A stretch of 64,000 nt of DNA from DAOUJI01 sp965237875 (GTDB lineage: Bacteria > Chloroflexota > Dehalococcoidia > Lucifugimonadales > JAGWBF01): positions 1,922,001 to 1,986,000 of the forward strand of contig CBDEGP010000002.1 of NCBI GenBank assembly GCA_965237875.1, in the 5' to 3' direction. The first letter of the stretch is position 1; every line of letters begins with the position of its first letter. Positions 55,802-64,000 of the stretch are shown here, piece by piece. Both the position numbers and the translations under genes were made by a program. The notes under the pieces are model-generated. The model saw nothing but the letters and a program-made list of their open reading frames with translations, did no database searches and had not been told where the DNA came from.

Positions 55802-56761
55802 TTGCCGTTGGCCGCCAATCAGATAGAACTCACCTTCGAAAACAGGGCACGGGGCTCCAGCCTCTGGTCCCGGTCGTTCCGCAGGTTCCTGAGGAAGAAG
55901 GTGGGAATGGCCTGCCTGGCTGTGATACTTCTCTTCTACATTGCCGGCGCCCTTGCCGCCTGGGTGACGCCCTACGACCACCGTGAAATCGACCTGGCGG
56001 CAGTCAAAGAAGGTCCCTCTCTGGAGCATCCCTTGGGGACCGACCGGGCCGGACGTGACATGTTGACCCGAATCATCTACGGTCTGAGGACCACTGTAAT
56101 AATTACAGTGTTGTCGATTCTCACCGGGTCCCTGTTCCTTGGGCTGGGTCTGGGACTTGCGGCCGGTTACTTTGGGAAGTGGACCGACTCGATCATCAAC
56201 AGGGTGGGCGAGGTGTTCATGTCCTTTCCCGACATACTGCTGGTGCTTATCGTTGCAGCCACGTTGCGTCCGCGAGTGGTCGAATGGATACGGGACTTGG
56301 GCGGGACCGAGCTCGTCCGGCTGGGAATTCCCGACTACCTGGTCGTGTTCGGGGCCCTTTCGGCCTTCTCCTGGGTCGGGATGCAGCGGCTGGTCAGGGG
56401 CCAGGTGCTTCAGATTAAACAGAACCAGTACGTGGAGGCGGCCCAGGCCATTGGAGCGTCCTCCAGGCGTGTGCTGGGGGTCCACATCCTGCCCAACGTC
56501 ATCAGTCCCGTGATTGTGCTGGTGTCAATGGGGATGGGCGCGGCCGCCGGAGCGGAAATCATCCTGAGCTGGCTGGGAATCGGAATCCAGCCGCCGACGC
56601 CAAGCCTGGGCGTGATGATATTCGAGAACGGCAACATCGGAGTGCTGCGTTCCGACCCCTACTTGCTGCTCTTCCCGGTGGGCGCCGTGACTATCCTGAT
56701 ATTTGCCTTTAATCTGCTGGGAGACGCCCTTAACGACGCGTTTAATCCCCGGTCCCGCTAG
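55802..56761 (+). CDS. Dpp/Opp-type ABC transporter permease (DppC-like)
   Basis: 319 residues from a TTG start with GGAG close upstream. 'LGTDRAGRDMLTRIIYGLRTTVIITVLSILTGSLFLGLGLGLAAGYFG', EAA loop 'QIKQNQYVEAAQAIGASSRRVLGVHILPN' and 'AEIILSWLGIGIQPPTPSLGVMI' are DppC features. An insertion around 'RPRVVEWIRDLGGTELVRLGIPDY' makes it a little longer than usual. No ATPase gene follows; the next gene is DUF1800. Confidence 0.92.
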   Translation: MPLAANQIELTFENRARGSSLWSRSFRRFLRKKVGMACLAVILLFYIAGALAAWVTPYDHREIDLAAVKEGPSLEHPLGTDRAGRDMLTRIIYGLRTTVIITVLSILTGSLFLGLGLGLAAGYFGKWTDSIINRVGEVFMSFPDILLVLIVAATLRPRVVEWIRDLGGTELVRLGIPDYLVVFGALSAFSWVGMQRLVRGQVLQIKQNQYVEAAQAIGASSRRVLGVHILPNVISPVIVLVSMGMGAAAGAEIILSWLGIGIQPPTPSLGVMIFENGNIGVLRSDPYLLLFPVGAVTILIFAFNLLGDALNDAFNPRSR

Positions 56762-56919
56762 GGACCTACGCCCCAGCCCCTGCCGCCCTGGCCAGGGCGG
56801 CGGACTCATTATCAAGGAGCAATTCTTGCGATTGACCGGAGCGCCCGTTGGAACATACAATTGGCCTGCTTCCTTTCATTCCACATTCTACGGGCGACAA
56901 CAGTCTTCAGGAGGTTGTT

Positions 56920-58326
56920 ATGGTAGACCAGAATATTGCTCTGCTGGCCCACCTGATGAGGCGAGCTGGCTTTGGGGCCAACCGTGACGAGCTTGAAGCC
57001 CTGGCTCCGATGGGCTACGAGCAGGTCGTTGAGGAGTTGGTGGACCCCGACAAATACGGGATACCGGAGATTGACCGTGAGATCTTATTCCGGGCCCATC
57101 CGGACACAGTCAATCCCCAGGCCCCGCCGGGGGCGTCGTCCTACATGATCTACCACTTCATGGTCACCCACAGGCCCTTGGAAGAGAAGATGGCCCTCTT
57201 CTGGCACACCGTCTTCGCCACGGGGAACAACAAGATAGACGGTCCCCCCGAGATGCAGCGCCAGTACGATCTGTTCAGGGAGATGGGTCTGGGCAACTAC
57301 CGAGACCTGTTGGTGGCGTTGTCCAAGAACCCGGCGATGATATTCTGGCTGGACAACAACTACAACCACAAAGACCAGCCCAATGAGAACTGGGGGAGAG
57401 AGCTGCTGGAGTTGTTCTCCATGGGTCAGGGGAACTACACCGAGGAGGACGTCTACGAGTGCGCCAGGGCCTTCACGGGATGGACCATAGGGCCAAAGCT
57501 GCCTCGCGGCCCCTTCAACCGTTTCAACTGGCCCTTTGTTTACAACGCCAAAGACCATGACGACGGCGAGAAGAACTTTCTGGGGCACAGGGGCCGCTTC
57601 AACGGCGAGGATGTGATAGACATCATCGTAAGGCAGCCCGCAACGGCCCGGTTCATAGCCCGCCACCTATACAATTTCTTCGTAGCTGATGAGGTGCAGG
57701 TCCCGGGTTGGCTGCACACTCCGCCCAGGGACCCGGTTGCCGTCAACATAATTGCCGATGCCTTCGTGTCCTCCGGGTACGACATGCGCGTGACCATGCG
57801 GATGCTGCTCAACTCGGACTTCTTCAAGGACGCCCTGTTCCAGCGAGTGAAGAGCCCAGCCGAGGTGGTGGCGGGCGTCACGAGGATGGTGGGCGACTTC
57901 CGCTACCCCCGGCCGGGCCTCGAAGACATGGCCCGGGAGTGCGAATACATGGGTCAGAACCTTCTGAACCCGCCCAGCGTGGAGGGATGGCACTACGGGG
58001 CCGAGTGGATAGACAGCGGGTCGTTGGTGCGGCGCATCAACTTCGCCGCCGGCGCATTTTCCAACATCGATTACCCGGGTGTGCGGTCCATGATCAACAG
58101 GATCAGAGCCCAGGGCGACCTGCCGCCCACTGATTTCGTCGACATTTGCCTTGACCTGATTGGCCCCCTGGAGGTTGGCGAGGGGACCCGGGAACAGCTC
58201 GTAAACCTGGCCCAGCGGGACGGTGAGCTGCGCTGGGACACCGAGACGGCGGAGGCCGCCTCAGCCCGCAGGATTGGGGACATGCTGGCGCTTATCGTAT
58301 CGTCCAGAGAGTACCAGTTCACCTAG
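56920..58326 (+). CDS. DUF1800 family protein, copy C
   Basis: 468 residues, start ATG 56920 with AGGAGG upstream (the ATG at 56848 has no such signal). It is a diverged paralogue of the pair at 27.6-30.5 kb: 'AHLMRRAGFGANRDELE', 'PNENWGRELLELFSMGQGNYTEEDVYECARAFTGWT', 'GRFNGEDVIDIIVRQPATARFIARHLYNFFVADEVQVPGWLHTPPRDP'. The last block is almost identical in all three. It is followed after 60 bp by an NHL propeller, so the DUF1800-NHL order is conserved between the two loci. Confidence 0.9.
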   Translation: MVDQNIALLAHLMRRAGFGANRDELEALAPMGYEQVVEELVDPDKYGIPEIDREILFRAHPDTVNPQAPPGASSYMIYHFMVTHRPLEEKMALFWHTVFATGNNKIDGPPEMQRQYDLFREMGLGNYRDLLVALSKNPAMIFWLDNNYNHKDQPNENWGRELLELFSMGQGNYTEEDVYECARAFTGWTIGPKLPRGPFNRFNWPFVYNAKDHDDGEKNFLGHRGRFNGEDVIDIIVRQPATARFIARHLYNFFVADEVQVPGWLHTPPRDPVAVNIIADAFVSSGYDMRVTMRMLLNSDFFKDALFQRVKSPAEVVAGVTRMVGDFRYPRPGLEDMARECEYMGQNLLNPPSVEGWHYGAEWIDSGSLVRRINFAAGAFSNIDYPGVRSMINRIRAQGDLPPTDFVDICLDLIGPLEVGEGTREQLVNLAQRDGELRWDTETAEAASARRIGDMLALIVSSREYQFT

Positions 58327-58386
58327 AGCGCCGCGGCAGCCGGAACTGTTCACGGCGGGCGACCGACGCAACTATGGGAGGCCGTT

Positions 58387-59487
58387 ATGCTAACGACTTA
58401 TGTGCGTGACAGGGTCTATAACTACGGGTTCACGGTGGGCGCCGGCCGGGGAGGCGGCAGGAACTTCCTCCGCCCCACCGACTTCGCCCTGGGTTCCGAG
58501 GGCGCCGTATACGTGATAAGCAAGGGCTTCGAGTTCCTTCCGCTCCAGGGGCTGACGAAGTGCACTATGGATCATCGCTTCCTCTGGGACGACCGCGGCA
58601 CCGACTTTGGGGAAGGGCAATGCCCAATGCCTTCCTCCATCGCCTTGGACAGCCAAGAGACGGTGTACGTGTGCGACGACTACACCAACCGCATCTTCAA
58701 ATGGGACAGCGACGGCAACTACCTGGGCGGCTGGGACCCGGCCCCCTCGGTGGAAGGAGACCACAAAGACAACCTTATGCCCGTCCCGAACACCCAGGGG
58801 ATTGCCTTCAACTACTACCTCAGGAAAGTGGACCATGCCAGGGGAGCGGGCGACGGCGAGCTCAACGGACCATCGGGCATGGAGTTCGACCGGAACGACA
58901 ACCTCTACGTAGTGGACAGTCGCAACCACCGGGTGCAGGTGTTCACAAAGGACGGCAAATTCCTGCACAAGTGGGGTTCCTACGGCGCCGGCGAGGGCCA
59001 GTTCAACTTGCCCTGGGGCATTGCCCTGGACGGCGCCGGCGACGTCTACGTGGCCGACTGGAAGAACGACCGCGTACAGAAGTTTAGCCCCGACGGCAAG
59101 TTCCTGGCCTCCTTTGGAACGCCGGGCGAAGAAGAAGGGGAACTCAGCCGGCCGGCGGGAGTGGCGGTAGACAGGGACGGCGACGTGTACGTGGCCGAGT
59201 GGGGCGCCAACCGGCTCACCGTATTCGACTCCGAGGGAGAGTTCCTCACCGCCTTCCACGGCGACGCCGAAGACCTCTCCCCCGCCAATGAGGACCGGGT
59301 AAACGCGAACCCTGACTACATAAAGGCCCGGAAGAGAGCGGACCGCTCCATAGAGTGGAAGCTATGGCTGCCGGTGGCCGTGAACGTGGACGATTCGGGG
59401 ACCATCACTATTTTGGAGAACCGCACCGGCCGAATACAGGCGTACATCAAGGAGCAGGGCTGGGTAGACCCCCAGTACAACCTGTAG
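58387..59487 (+). CDS. NHL-repeat beta-propeller protein, second locus
   Basis: 366 residues, ATG 58387. Blades include 'GPSGMEFDRNDNLYVVDSRNHRVQVFTKDG', 'LPWGIALDGAGDVYVADWKNDRVQKFSPDG' and 'RPAGVAVDRDGDVYVAEWGANRLTVFDSEG'. It shares with 30613-31752 not only blades but also the N-terminal 'LRPTDFALGSEGAVYV' and the C-terminal 'GRIQAYIKEQGWVDPQYNL' segments. These are therefore orthologue-like paralogues rather than generic NHL proteins. It has no signal peptide. It is probably co-transcribed with the DUF1800 gene before it. Confidence 0.88.
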   Translation: MLTTYVRDRVYNYGFTVGAGRGGGRNFLRPTDFALGSEGAVYVISKGFEFLPLQGLTKCTMDHRFLWDDRGTDFGEGQCPMPSSIALDSQETVYVCDDYTNRIFKWDSDGNYLGGWDPAPSVEGDHKDNLMPVPNTQGIAFNYYLRKVDHARGAGDGELNGPSGMEFDRNDNLYVVDSRNHRVQVFTKDGKFLHKWGSYGAGEGQFNLPWGIALDGAGDVYVADWKNDRVQKFSPDGKFLASFGTPGEEEGELSRPAGVAVDRDGDVYVAEWGANRLTVFDSEGEFLTAFHGDAEDLSPANEDRVNANPDYIKARKRADRSIEWKLWLPVAVNVDDSGTITILENRTGRIQAYIKEQGWVDPQYNL

Positions 59488-59531
59488 CGGCGGTCTTCCA
59501 AATACACAGTGGATAAGACAGCCCGATAAGA

Positions 59532-59561
59532 TTGACTCTTATGAGAGAGTTGGAGTAATAT
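59532..59561 (+). promoter_or_regulatory. Promoter of the repeat-bearing solute-binding protein gene
   Basis: TTGACT (59532-59537) and TAATAT (59556-59561) with an 18-bp spacer, 80 bp upstream of ATG 59641. Confidence 0.6.
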
Positions 59562-59640
59562 CTGCCCGTTCCTATATCGGGACAGAAACGCTGCGGCTTA
59601 AATTTCAATATGCTGCAGCTAAAACGAGGAGGCGCTCACT

Positions 59641-61812
59641 ATGACCGTCTGGAAGTCCCTTAAGTATAAATGGATATTCACGGCGCCGCTGCTGTTGGTC
59701 CTGGCGGCAGCGATGGCTTGTGGCGGCGGAGATGCGGCCACTCCGACGACGGCGCCAACACCCACGCCGCAACCCACGCCGACTCCGGTTGATTTCAGCG
59801 CTCTGACTCAAGAGATACGGGGCATTGTGGACCAAGGGATTCAAGGGATAGAGGGGTTGTCCGCCGCCGACGTAGAGGGGATCGTTAACTCGGCGATCGC
59901 CGCTATCCCTGAGGGACTGTCCTCCGCCGAGGTGCAGACCATAGTCGCCTCGGCAATTGGGGCCATTCCTGAGGGGCTGTCCGCCGCGGAAGTGCAGACC
60001 ATAATCGCCACGGCGATTTCCGCTATCCCCGAGGGACTGTCCGCCGAACAAGTGCAGGCCATTGTGGCCCAAGCCATCTCCGAGATTCCGGAGGGGCTGA
60101 CCGTCTCGCAGATGGAAGCGGCAGTCAGGACCGCCGTCGACGCAGGCGTACAGCGAGCGGTCTCTGAGGCTGTGGCCCAGATTCCCCCAACCGCAACTCC
60201 GTTGCCAGAGTCGCTGATGATGGGCATTCTGCCCAACCAGGGCGTGCTGCCCCTTCACGCATTCACCCCGCCCCGCTTGGCCATGCCCCACATCAACGGC
60301 ATCACGACCATCGCGCACTCGGCTCCGTCGTACAACTCCCTCACTGAAATCAACCCCGAGACAGCCGTGCGCAACGTCGTCCGTTGTGACCTGTGCGAAA
60401 GCTGGAGCGTGGCCGACGACGGTGTAACTTACACTTTCAAACTTCACGAGGGCGCTGTATGGCACGACGGCGAGGCCGTCACCTCCGAGGACGTAGTTCT
60501 GAGCCTCGAACTCATCAATCAGCCCACTAGGCTCCAAGGCTACGACGTACTCAAAGAGTACATCGGTGGGCGCAGGCACGACCGGAACGTCCTCTGGTTG
60601 TACTACGACAGCTCAAGGGCCCTTGACGACTACACTGTTGAAGTGACAATCCAGCGCCCGACCCCGGCCTTCCTTCAGGCTCTGTCGTGGGACTATTTCC
60701 CCATGTACCCCGAACATGAGCTGAAACAGGGCATTCTCCCTAGCTATTCGGACGTCTCGACCCTGATAGGGTCCGGGCCCTTCAAGATCGTTCAGTACGA
60801 AAAAGACGTGCTCTCCGAACAGGAGAGGAACACGGACTACTTCAAAGAGGGAAAACCCTACTTCGACGGATTGATCCACCATGTGATCCGAGGCAAGAAC
60901 AGGGTGGTGGCAGCCTACACGACGGGACAGGTGCTGATGCCCAACTCCGTCGTCAACCAACTGAGTCCCAGAGACGCCAAGGAATTTGAAGACCAACTCA
61001 GAGGACAGTCAACCTTCCACTGGACGGAGGGGTATCCCGCCGCTTGGGGCGTGATGCTGAACGTCGAGCGGGCGCCCTTCGACAACCCCAACGTCAGGAA
61101 GGCCGTGGGTCTCGCTCTGCACCGGCAGCCAATAGTAGAGACCTTCGGCGGGGTCAACCCGATAGGGACGCCCCTGCCCACGGGCTTTTCATGGAGCTAC
61201 ACCTTGGAGGAAGGCCTCCAGATGCCGGGTATACGCGAGGACTCCCCGGGCGTGAAGTCCGCAGCCGACATCGCCGAAGCACAGCGACTGACAGTGGAGG
61301 CCGGCGCCGGACCGGGAACCAAAGTGACACTCCTATGCGGCCTGACATCCGAGGTCTGCGACCTCGCTGTGCTGGTCAAAGAGCAACTTGGCGAAACGCT
61401 GGGCTGGGACATCACCATCAACCAGCAAGAGTCCAGGGTGTCCCAAGAGGCTCGCGAGACCAGAAACTACCAATTTTCCATCGCCTCCGGCGGTGTGCTG
61501 AACTATGACCCGGACGGCGCGGCCCTTTTCTTCCGGAAAGGGACTGGACGCTACTACGTGCAATCTGGTCATGAGGACGCCGAGTTGGAGCGTATATGGG
61601 AGGGCGTGACTACAGAGACTGACCCGGCCGTCAGAAAGGCTTTGATACTAGAAGCCAACAACGCCATCATCGAAAGAGGCGCTCTTCACATAATTTATTA
61701 CCAGGTGTTCACGTGGATAGTGGACAACAGGATCCAAAACTTCAACCTTGCCCCTGCGTTCCTGACCCACATGAAGCACGAGCACTTGTGGTGTGACCCC
61801 CGGTGCACCTAA
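59641..61812 (+). CDS. Family 5 solute-binding lipoprotein with five 20-residue repeats
   Basis: 723 residues, longer than the other three. The signal ends in lipobox 'LAAAMAC'; a Thr/Pro linker runs to residue 49. Residues about 69-168 hold five 20-residue repeats (consensus I-P-E-G-L-S-A-A-E-V-Q-T-I-V-A-x-A-I-x-A), predicted helical. The SBP domain follows ('ESWSVADDGVTYTFKLHEGAVWHDGEAVTSEDVVLSLELI', 'NVRKAVGLALHRQPIVETFGG'). RBS GAGGAGG precedes ATG 59641. The repeats may form a coiled stalk or oligomerisation element that lifts the binding domain from the membrane. Permease genes follow at 62061 and 63045. Confidence 0.9.
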   Translation: MTVWKSLKYKWIFTAPLLLVLAAAMACGGGDAATPTTAPTPTPQPTPTPVDFSALTQEIRGIVDQGIQGIEGLSAADVEGIVNSAIAAIPEGLSSAEVQTIVASAIGAIPEGLSAAEVQTIIATAISAIPEGLSAEQVQAIVAQAISEIPEGLTVSQMEAAVRTAVDAGVQRAVSEAVAQIPPTATPLPESLMMGILPNQGVLPLHAFTPPRLAMPHINGITTIAHSAPSYNSLTEINPETAVRNVVRCDLCESWSVADDGVTYTFKLHEGAVWHDGEAVTSEDVVLSLELINQPTRLQGYDVLKEYIGGRRHDRNVLWLYYDSSRALDDYTVEVTIQRPTPAFLQALSWDYFPMYPEHELKQGILPSYSDVSTLIGSGPFKIVQYEKDVLSEQERNTDYFKEGKPYFDGLIHHVIRGKNRVVAAYTTGQVLMPNSVVNQLSPRDAKEFEDQLRGQSTFHWTEGYPAAWGVMLNVERAPFDNPNVRKAVGLALHRQPIVETFGGVNPIGTPLPTGFSWSYTLEEGLQMPGIREDSPGVKSAADIAEAQRLTVEAGAGPGTKVTLLCGLTSEVCDLAVLVKEQLGETLGWDITINQQESRVSQEARETRNYQFSIASGGVLNYDPDGAALFFRKGTGRYYVQSGHEDAELERIWEGVTTETDPAVRKALILEANNAIIERGALHIIYYQVFTWIVDNRIQNFNLAPAFLTHMKHEHLWCDPRCT
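59845..60144 (+). repeat. 60-bp tandem repeat coding for 20-residue helical units
   Basis: Five units with a 60-bp period within the solute-binding protein gene. The middle three are most alike (ATCCCTGAGGGACTGTCC-type unit starts); the first and last are diverged. Confidence 0.88.
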
Positions 61813-61903
61813 CCTTGAAAGGCTCGGACACGGGAACGTGGAAATAGGTGATGACAACACCACCGTAAGCACACAAGCGCTGATATAGTTGCGAGAACTT
61901 GAC

Positions 61904-61951
61904 ATAGCCCCCACGGCGGCGCAGGAGCGCCAAGGCCGCCGTGGGGGCTAT
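61904..61951. terminator. Perfect 17-bp inverted repeat
   Basis: ATAGCCCCCACGGCGGC (61904-61920) and GCCGCCGTGGGGGCTAT (61935-61951) are exactly complementary with a 14-nt loop. It lies between the solute-binding protein gene and its permeases. There is no T-tract. It could stabilise the upstream mRNA or partly terminate, raising the ratio of binding protein to permease. The rest of 61813-62060 shows no gene. Confidence 0.55.
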
Positions 61952-62060
61952 AGAGAACATGAGTAGCGCGGCGCCCCTGAGCCCTGGGGGCCGACTCTCT
62001 GGATTCGATAGCCGAAGCTAGGATAATGCCGACAATCCTGGCTTTAGGGGTGGAAACCAG

Positions 62061-63020
62061 ATGCGTGGGTACGTAGCCAAAAGGATCCTCCTCTTCATCC
62101 CGACCCTTTTTTTGGTCACGGCCTTGGTTTTTCTTTTGCTCCGTATCATTCCGGGGGACCCGGCCAGGTTGCTGCTGTCCGGAGAAGAGGGGCTCCAGGA
62201 GTACACCGACGAAGACCTGATCGCTTTGCAGGCGGAGTTGGGCACAGACAAGCCCTTGGTCCAGCAGTACGGTGTGTGGGTGTGGGGTCTGGTCCGCTTT
62301 GACTTCGGTGAGTCCATCTACTACTCTGCCCCAGTCTGGGATGACATCAAGGTCAGATTCCCCATCAACGTCGAACTCACAGTCCTTGCATTACTGATGT
62401 CGTTTGCCGTGGCCATCCCCCTGGGAGTGGTGTCCGCCTTGAACCAAGACAGGCCGGTGGACTATGCCAGCCGGGTCATCACCATAATAGGCATCGCCCT
62501 GCCCAACTTCTGGGTGGCCATCATGCTGCTCTACGTTCTGTCCGCCTATTTCGATTGGCTCCCTCCACTAGCCTATGTCGATTTTCAGGACGGGCCGTGG
62601 GAAAATCTACAGCAGATGTTTTTCCCGGCTCTGGCCCTCGCCGCGTCCCATACGGCCTTCGTCGCCAGGATCACCCGTTCGGCGACCCTGGAGGTGTTTC
62701 GGGAAGACTATATCCGTACGGCCCGCTCCAAAGGGCTGGCCGAGACAGTCGTTATCACCCGACACGCTCTCAAGAACGCAATGCTGCCCGTCATCACGGT
62801 TTTGGCCTATGAGTTCGGGAGACTCATGGGCGGCACCGTAGTAATCGAGAGTGTCTTTGGCATACCCGGCCTGGGCGCCCTGCTCATCACTTCCATCACC
62901 AACAGAGACTACCCCGCGATTCAGGGAATTGTGGTGGTGATAACTGTTTTGGTGCTTGTGCTCAACGTTGTCACGGACCTAGTCTACGCATGGCTGAATC
63001 CCAGGATTCGGTACGCATAA
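62061..63020 (+). CDS. Dpp/Opp-type ABC transporter permease (DppB-like)
   Basis: 319 residues. 'VAKRILLFIPTLFLVTALVFLLLRIIPGDPARLLLSGEEG', EAA loop 'EVFREDYIRTARSKGLAETVVITRHALKNAMLPVITVL' and the end 'YAWLNPRIRYA' are DppB features. It is clearly closer to the minus-strand permease at 37541-38500 than to the one at 54872-55786. The related solute-binding proteins show the same grouping, so the two loci probably derive from one ancestral transporter. Confidence 0.93.
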   Translation: MRGYVAKRILLFIPTLFLVTALVFLLLRIIPGDPARLLLSGEEGLQEYTDEDLIALQAELGTDKPLVQQYGVWVWGLVRFDFGESIYYSAPVWDDIKVRFPINVELTVLALLMSFAVAIPLGVVSALNQDRPVDYASRVITIIGIALPNFWVAIMLLYVLSAYFDWLPPLAYVDFQDGPWENLQQMFFPALALAASHTAFVARITRSATLEVFREDYIRTARSKGLAETVVITRHALKNAMLPVITVLAYEFGRLMGGTVVIESVFGIPGLGALLITSITNRDYPAIQGIVVVITVLVLVLNVVTDLVYAWLNPRIRYA

Positions 63021-63044
63021 CCCAGGTCAAGCTGCGAGAGAGAA

Positions 63045-63962
63045 ATGAGTCAAGAGACAGGAATTCCTGCAGCTAGCTTCCCTGAGGCGGAACTGGCCGG
63101 CCTCCGGCCTAAGCCAACCATCTGGCGGAACATCGCCATGTTCTACCGGAAAAGAACTCTAGGGGCCCTCGGGGCCACAGTGGCGCTCCTGCTAATTGTG
63201 GTCGCTGTCTTCGCCCCATTCATCAAGACCCATAGCGAGTACAAATCCAACTTTGAACGTGTGTATGCCGAACCAAGCAAGGATATGTTGTTCGGGGGAG
63301 ACCATCTCGGCAGAGACGTGTTCAGCAGGATTGTCGTCGGTTCCCGGATATCCCTGAGGGTGGGCCTCATTAGCGCTTTCGTTGGATCGGCCATCGGCCT
63401 TCTCATAGGCGTCGGCAGCGCCTATTTCGGCGGACTGACAGACCTGTTGGTCCAGCGGCTGATCGACGCAATGATTTCCTTCCCGGGGCTGGTGCTGGCC
63501 ATCGCCATAGTGGCCAGCCTGGGGGCTTCCATCAACAACGTGATAGCCGCCTTATGCATTTTGTTCATTCCCAGCACAGCGCGGCTGATCCGGGCGCAGA
63601 CGCTTGCGGTCAAAGAGATGGACTATGTGCTCGCGGCGCGTTCCGTAGGCGCCGGAGACCTACGCATAATGTGGCGCCACATAGTCCCCCAAGTGTCCGC
63701 GGTGCTTATCGTCATCATCACTTTCCAGGTGGGAGTGGCCATTATTGCCGAGGCTGCATTGAGCTTCCTGGGACTGGGCGCCGGCCCTGAAGAGCCGTCT
63801 TGGGGCGGGATGCTGCGAGGGGCGACGCAGACCGTCGTGGGAGTGGGACCTTGGCTTGCCTTATTCCCCGGGGTTGCCATCGCTGTCGTCGTGTTCTCAT
63901 GGAACGTGCTTGGCGACGCACTCAGGGACGTGTTGGACCCGCGCCTGCGGGGAAGCAGCTAA
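63045..63962 (+). CDS. Dpp/Opp-type ABC transporter permease (DppC-like)
   Basis: 305 residues. 'RTLGALGATVALLLIVVAVFAPFI', 'GGDHLGRDVFSRIVVGSRISLRVGLISAFVGSAIGLLIGVGSAYFGGL', EAA loop 'AVKEMDYVLAARSVGAGDLRIMWRHIVPQ' and 'ALSFLGLGAGPEEPSWGGML' identify DppC. It is most like the minus-strand gene at 36601-37512. The window ends 38 bp after the stop, so ATPase genes could follow outside it. Confidence 0.93.
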   Translation: MSQETGIPAASFPEAELAGLRPKPTIWRNIAMFYRKRTLGALGATVALLLIVVAVFAPFIKTHSEYKSNFERVYAEPSKDMLFGGDHLGRDVFSRIVVGSRISLRVGLISAFVGSAIGLLIGVGSAYFGGLTDLLVQRLIDAMISFPGLVLAIAIVASLGASINNVIAALCILFIPSTARLIRAQTLAVKEMDYVLAARSVGAGDLRIMWRHIVPQVSAVLIVIITFQVGVAIIAEAALSFLGLGAGPEEPSWGGMLRGATQTVVGVGPWLALFPGVAIAVVVFSWNVLGDALRDVLDPRLRGSS

Positions 63963-64000
63963 AGGCCGCCTGCCCAAACCGTCCCTTCACAGCACACCCA

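Overview
The window is high-GC, gene-dense bacterial DNA. It most resembles an environmental Chloroflexota genome of the Dehalococcoidia/SAR202 type. The basis is lipoproteins with long Pro/Thr linkers after the lipobox, F420-type enzymes (two luciferase-like monooxygenases and a Ddn-like protein), CaiB-type CoA-transferases, thiolase-like proteins, DUF1800 proteins, a reductive-dehalogenase-like corrinoid protein, and rpoBC lying apart from the rplKAJL cluster. This placement is inferred from gene content; no rRNA gene is present.

Layout. 1-801: 3' part of a luciferase-like oxidoreductase. 972-5746 (minus): a cobalamin-controlled operon of promoter, B12 riboswitch, leader terminator, a radical-SAM-like/B12-binding protein that has lost its cluster cysteines, then btuF, btuC and btuD. 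5.8-7.7 kb: VOC, Ddn-like and SMP-30-like enzymes. 7.8-9.15 kb: an Asp23/AmaP/DUF2273 envelope module. 9.57-18.8 kb: strong promoter, rpoB, rpoC, pyrD. 18.9-20.2 kb: the reductive-dehalogenase-like protein. 20.2-25.5 kb (minus): a double-domain CoA-transferase and two paralogous thiolase-like proteins without the usual nucleophilic Cys region. 25.5-27.3 kb: decayed genes, one broken by an 11-bp tandem duplication.

27.6-31.8 kb: two tandem DUF1800 genes followed by an NHL propeller. 31.9-43.1 kb: a luciferase-like enzyme, three cupins, two solute-binding lipoproteins with DppB/DppC permeases, a ThsB-like TIR protein, an amidohydrolase and HicAB. 43.2-51.5 kb: an exported protein, three tRNAs, a 2-hydroxyacid dehydrogenase, and the translation/transcription cluster tuf-rpmG-secE-nusG-rplK-rplA-(L10 leader)-rplJ-rplL. 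51.5-64 kb: a pseudo-protease of the S41 family, two more peptide-type transporter sets, and between them another DUF1800-NHL pair.

How the parts connect: B12 uptake fits the corrinoid iron-sulfur protein. The repeated pairing of DUF1800 with NHL proteins beside Dpp-type transporters that lack ATPase genes is the strongest candidate here for an uncharacterised system, probably concerned with envelope-associated uptake or breakdown of organic matter. The same neighbourhood has a solitary ThsB-like TIR protein and a solute-binding protein carrying five 20-residue repeats.
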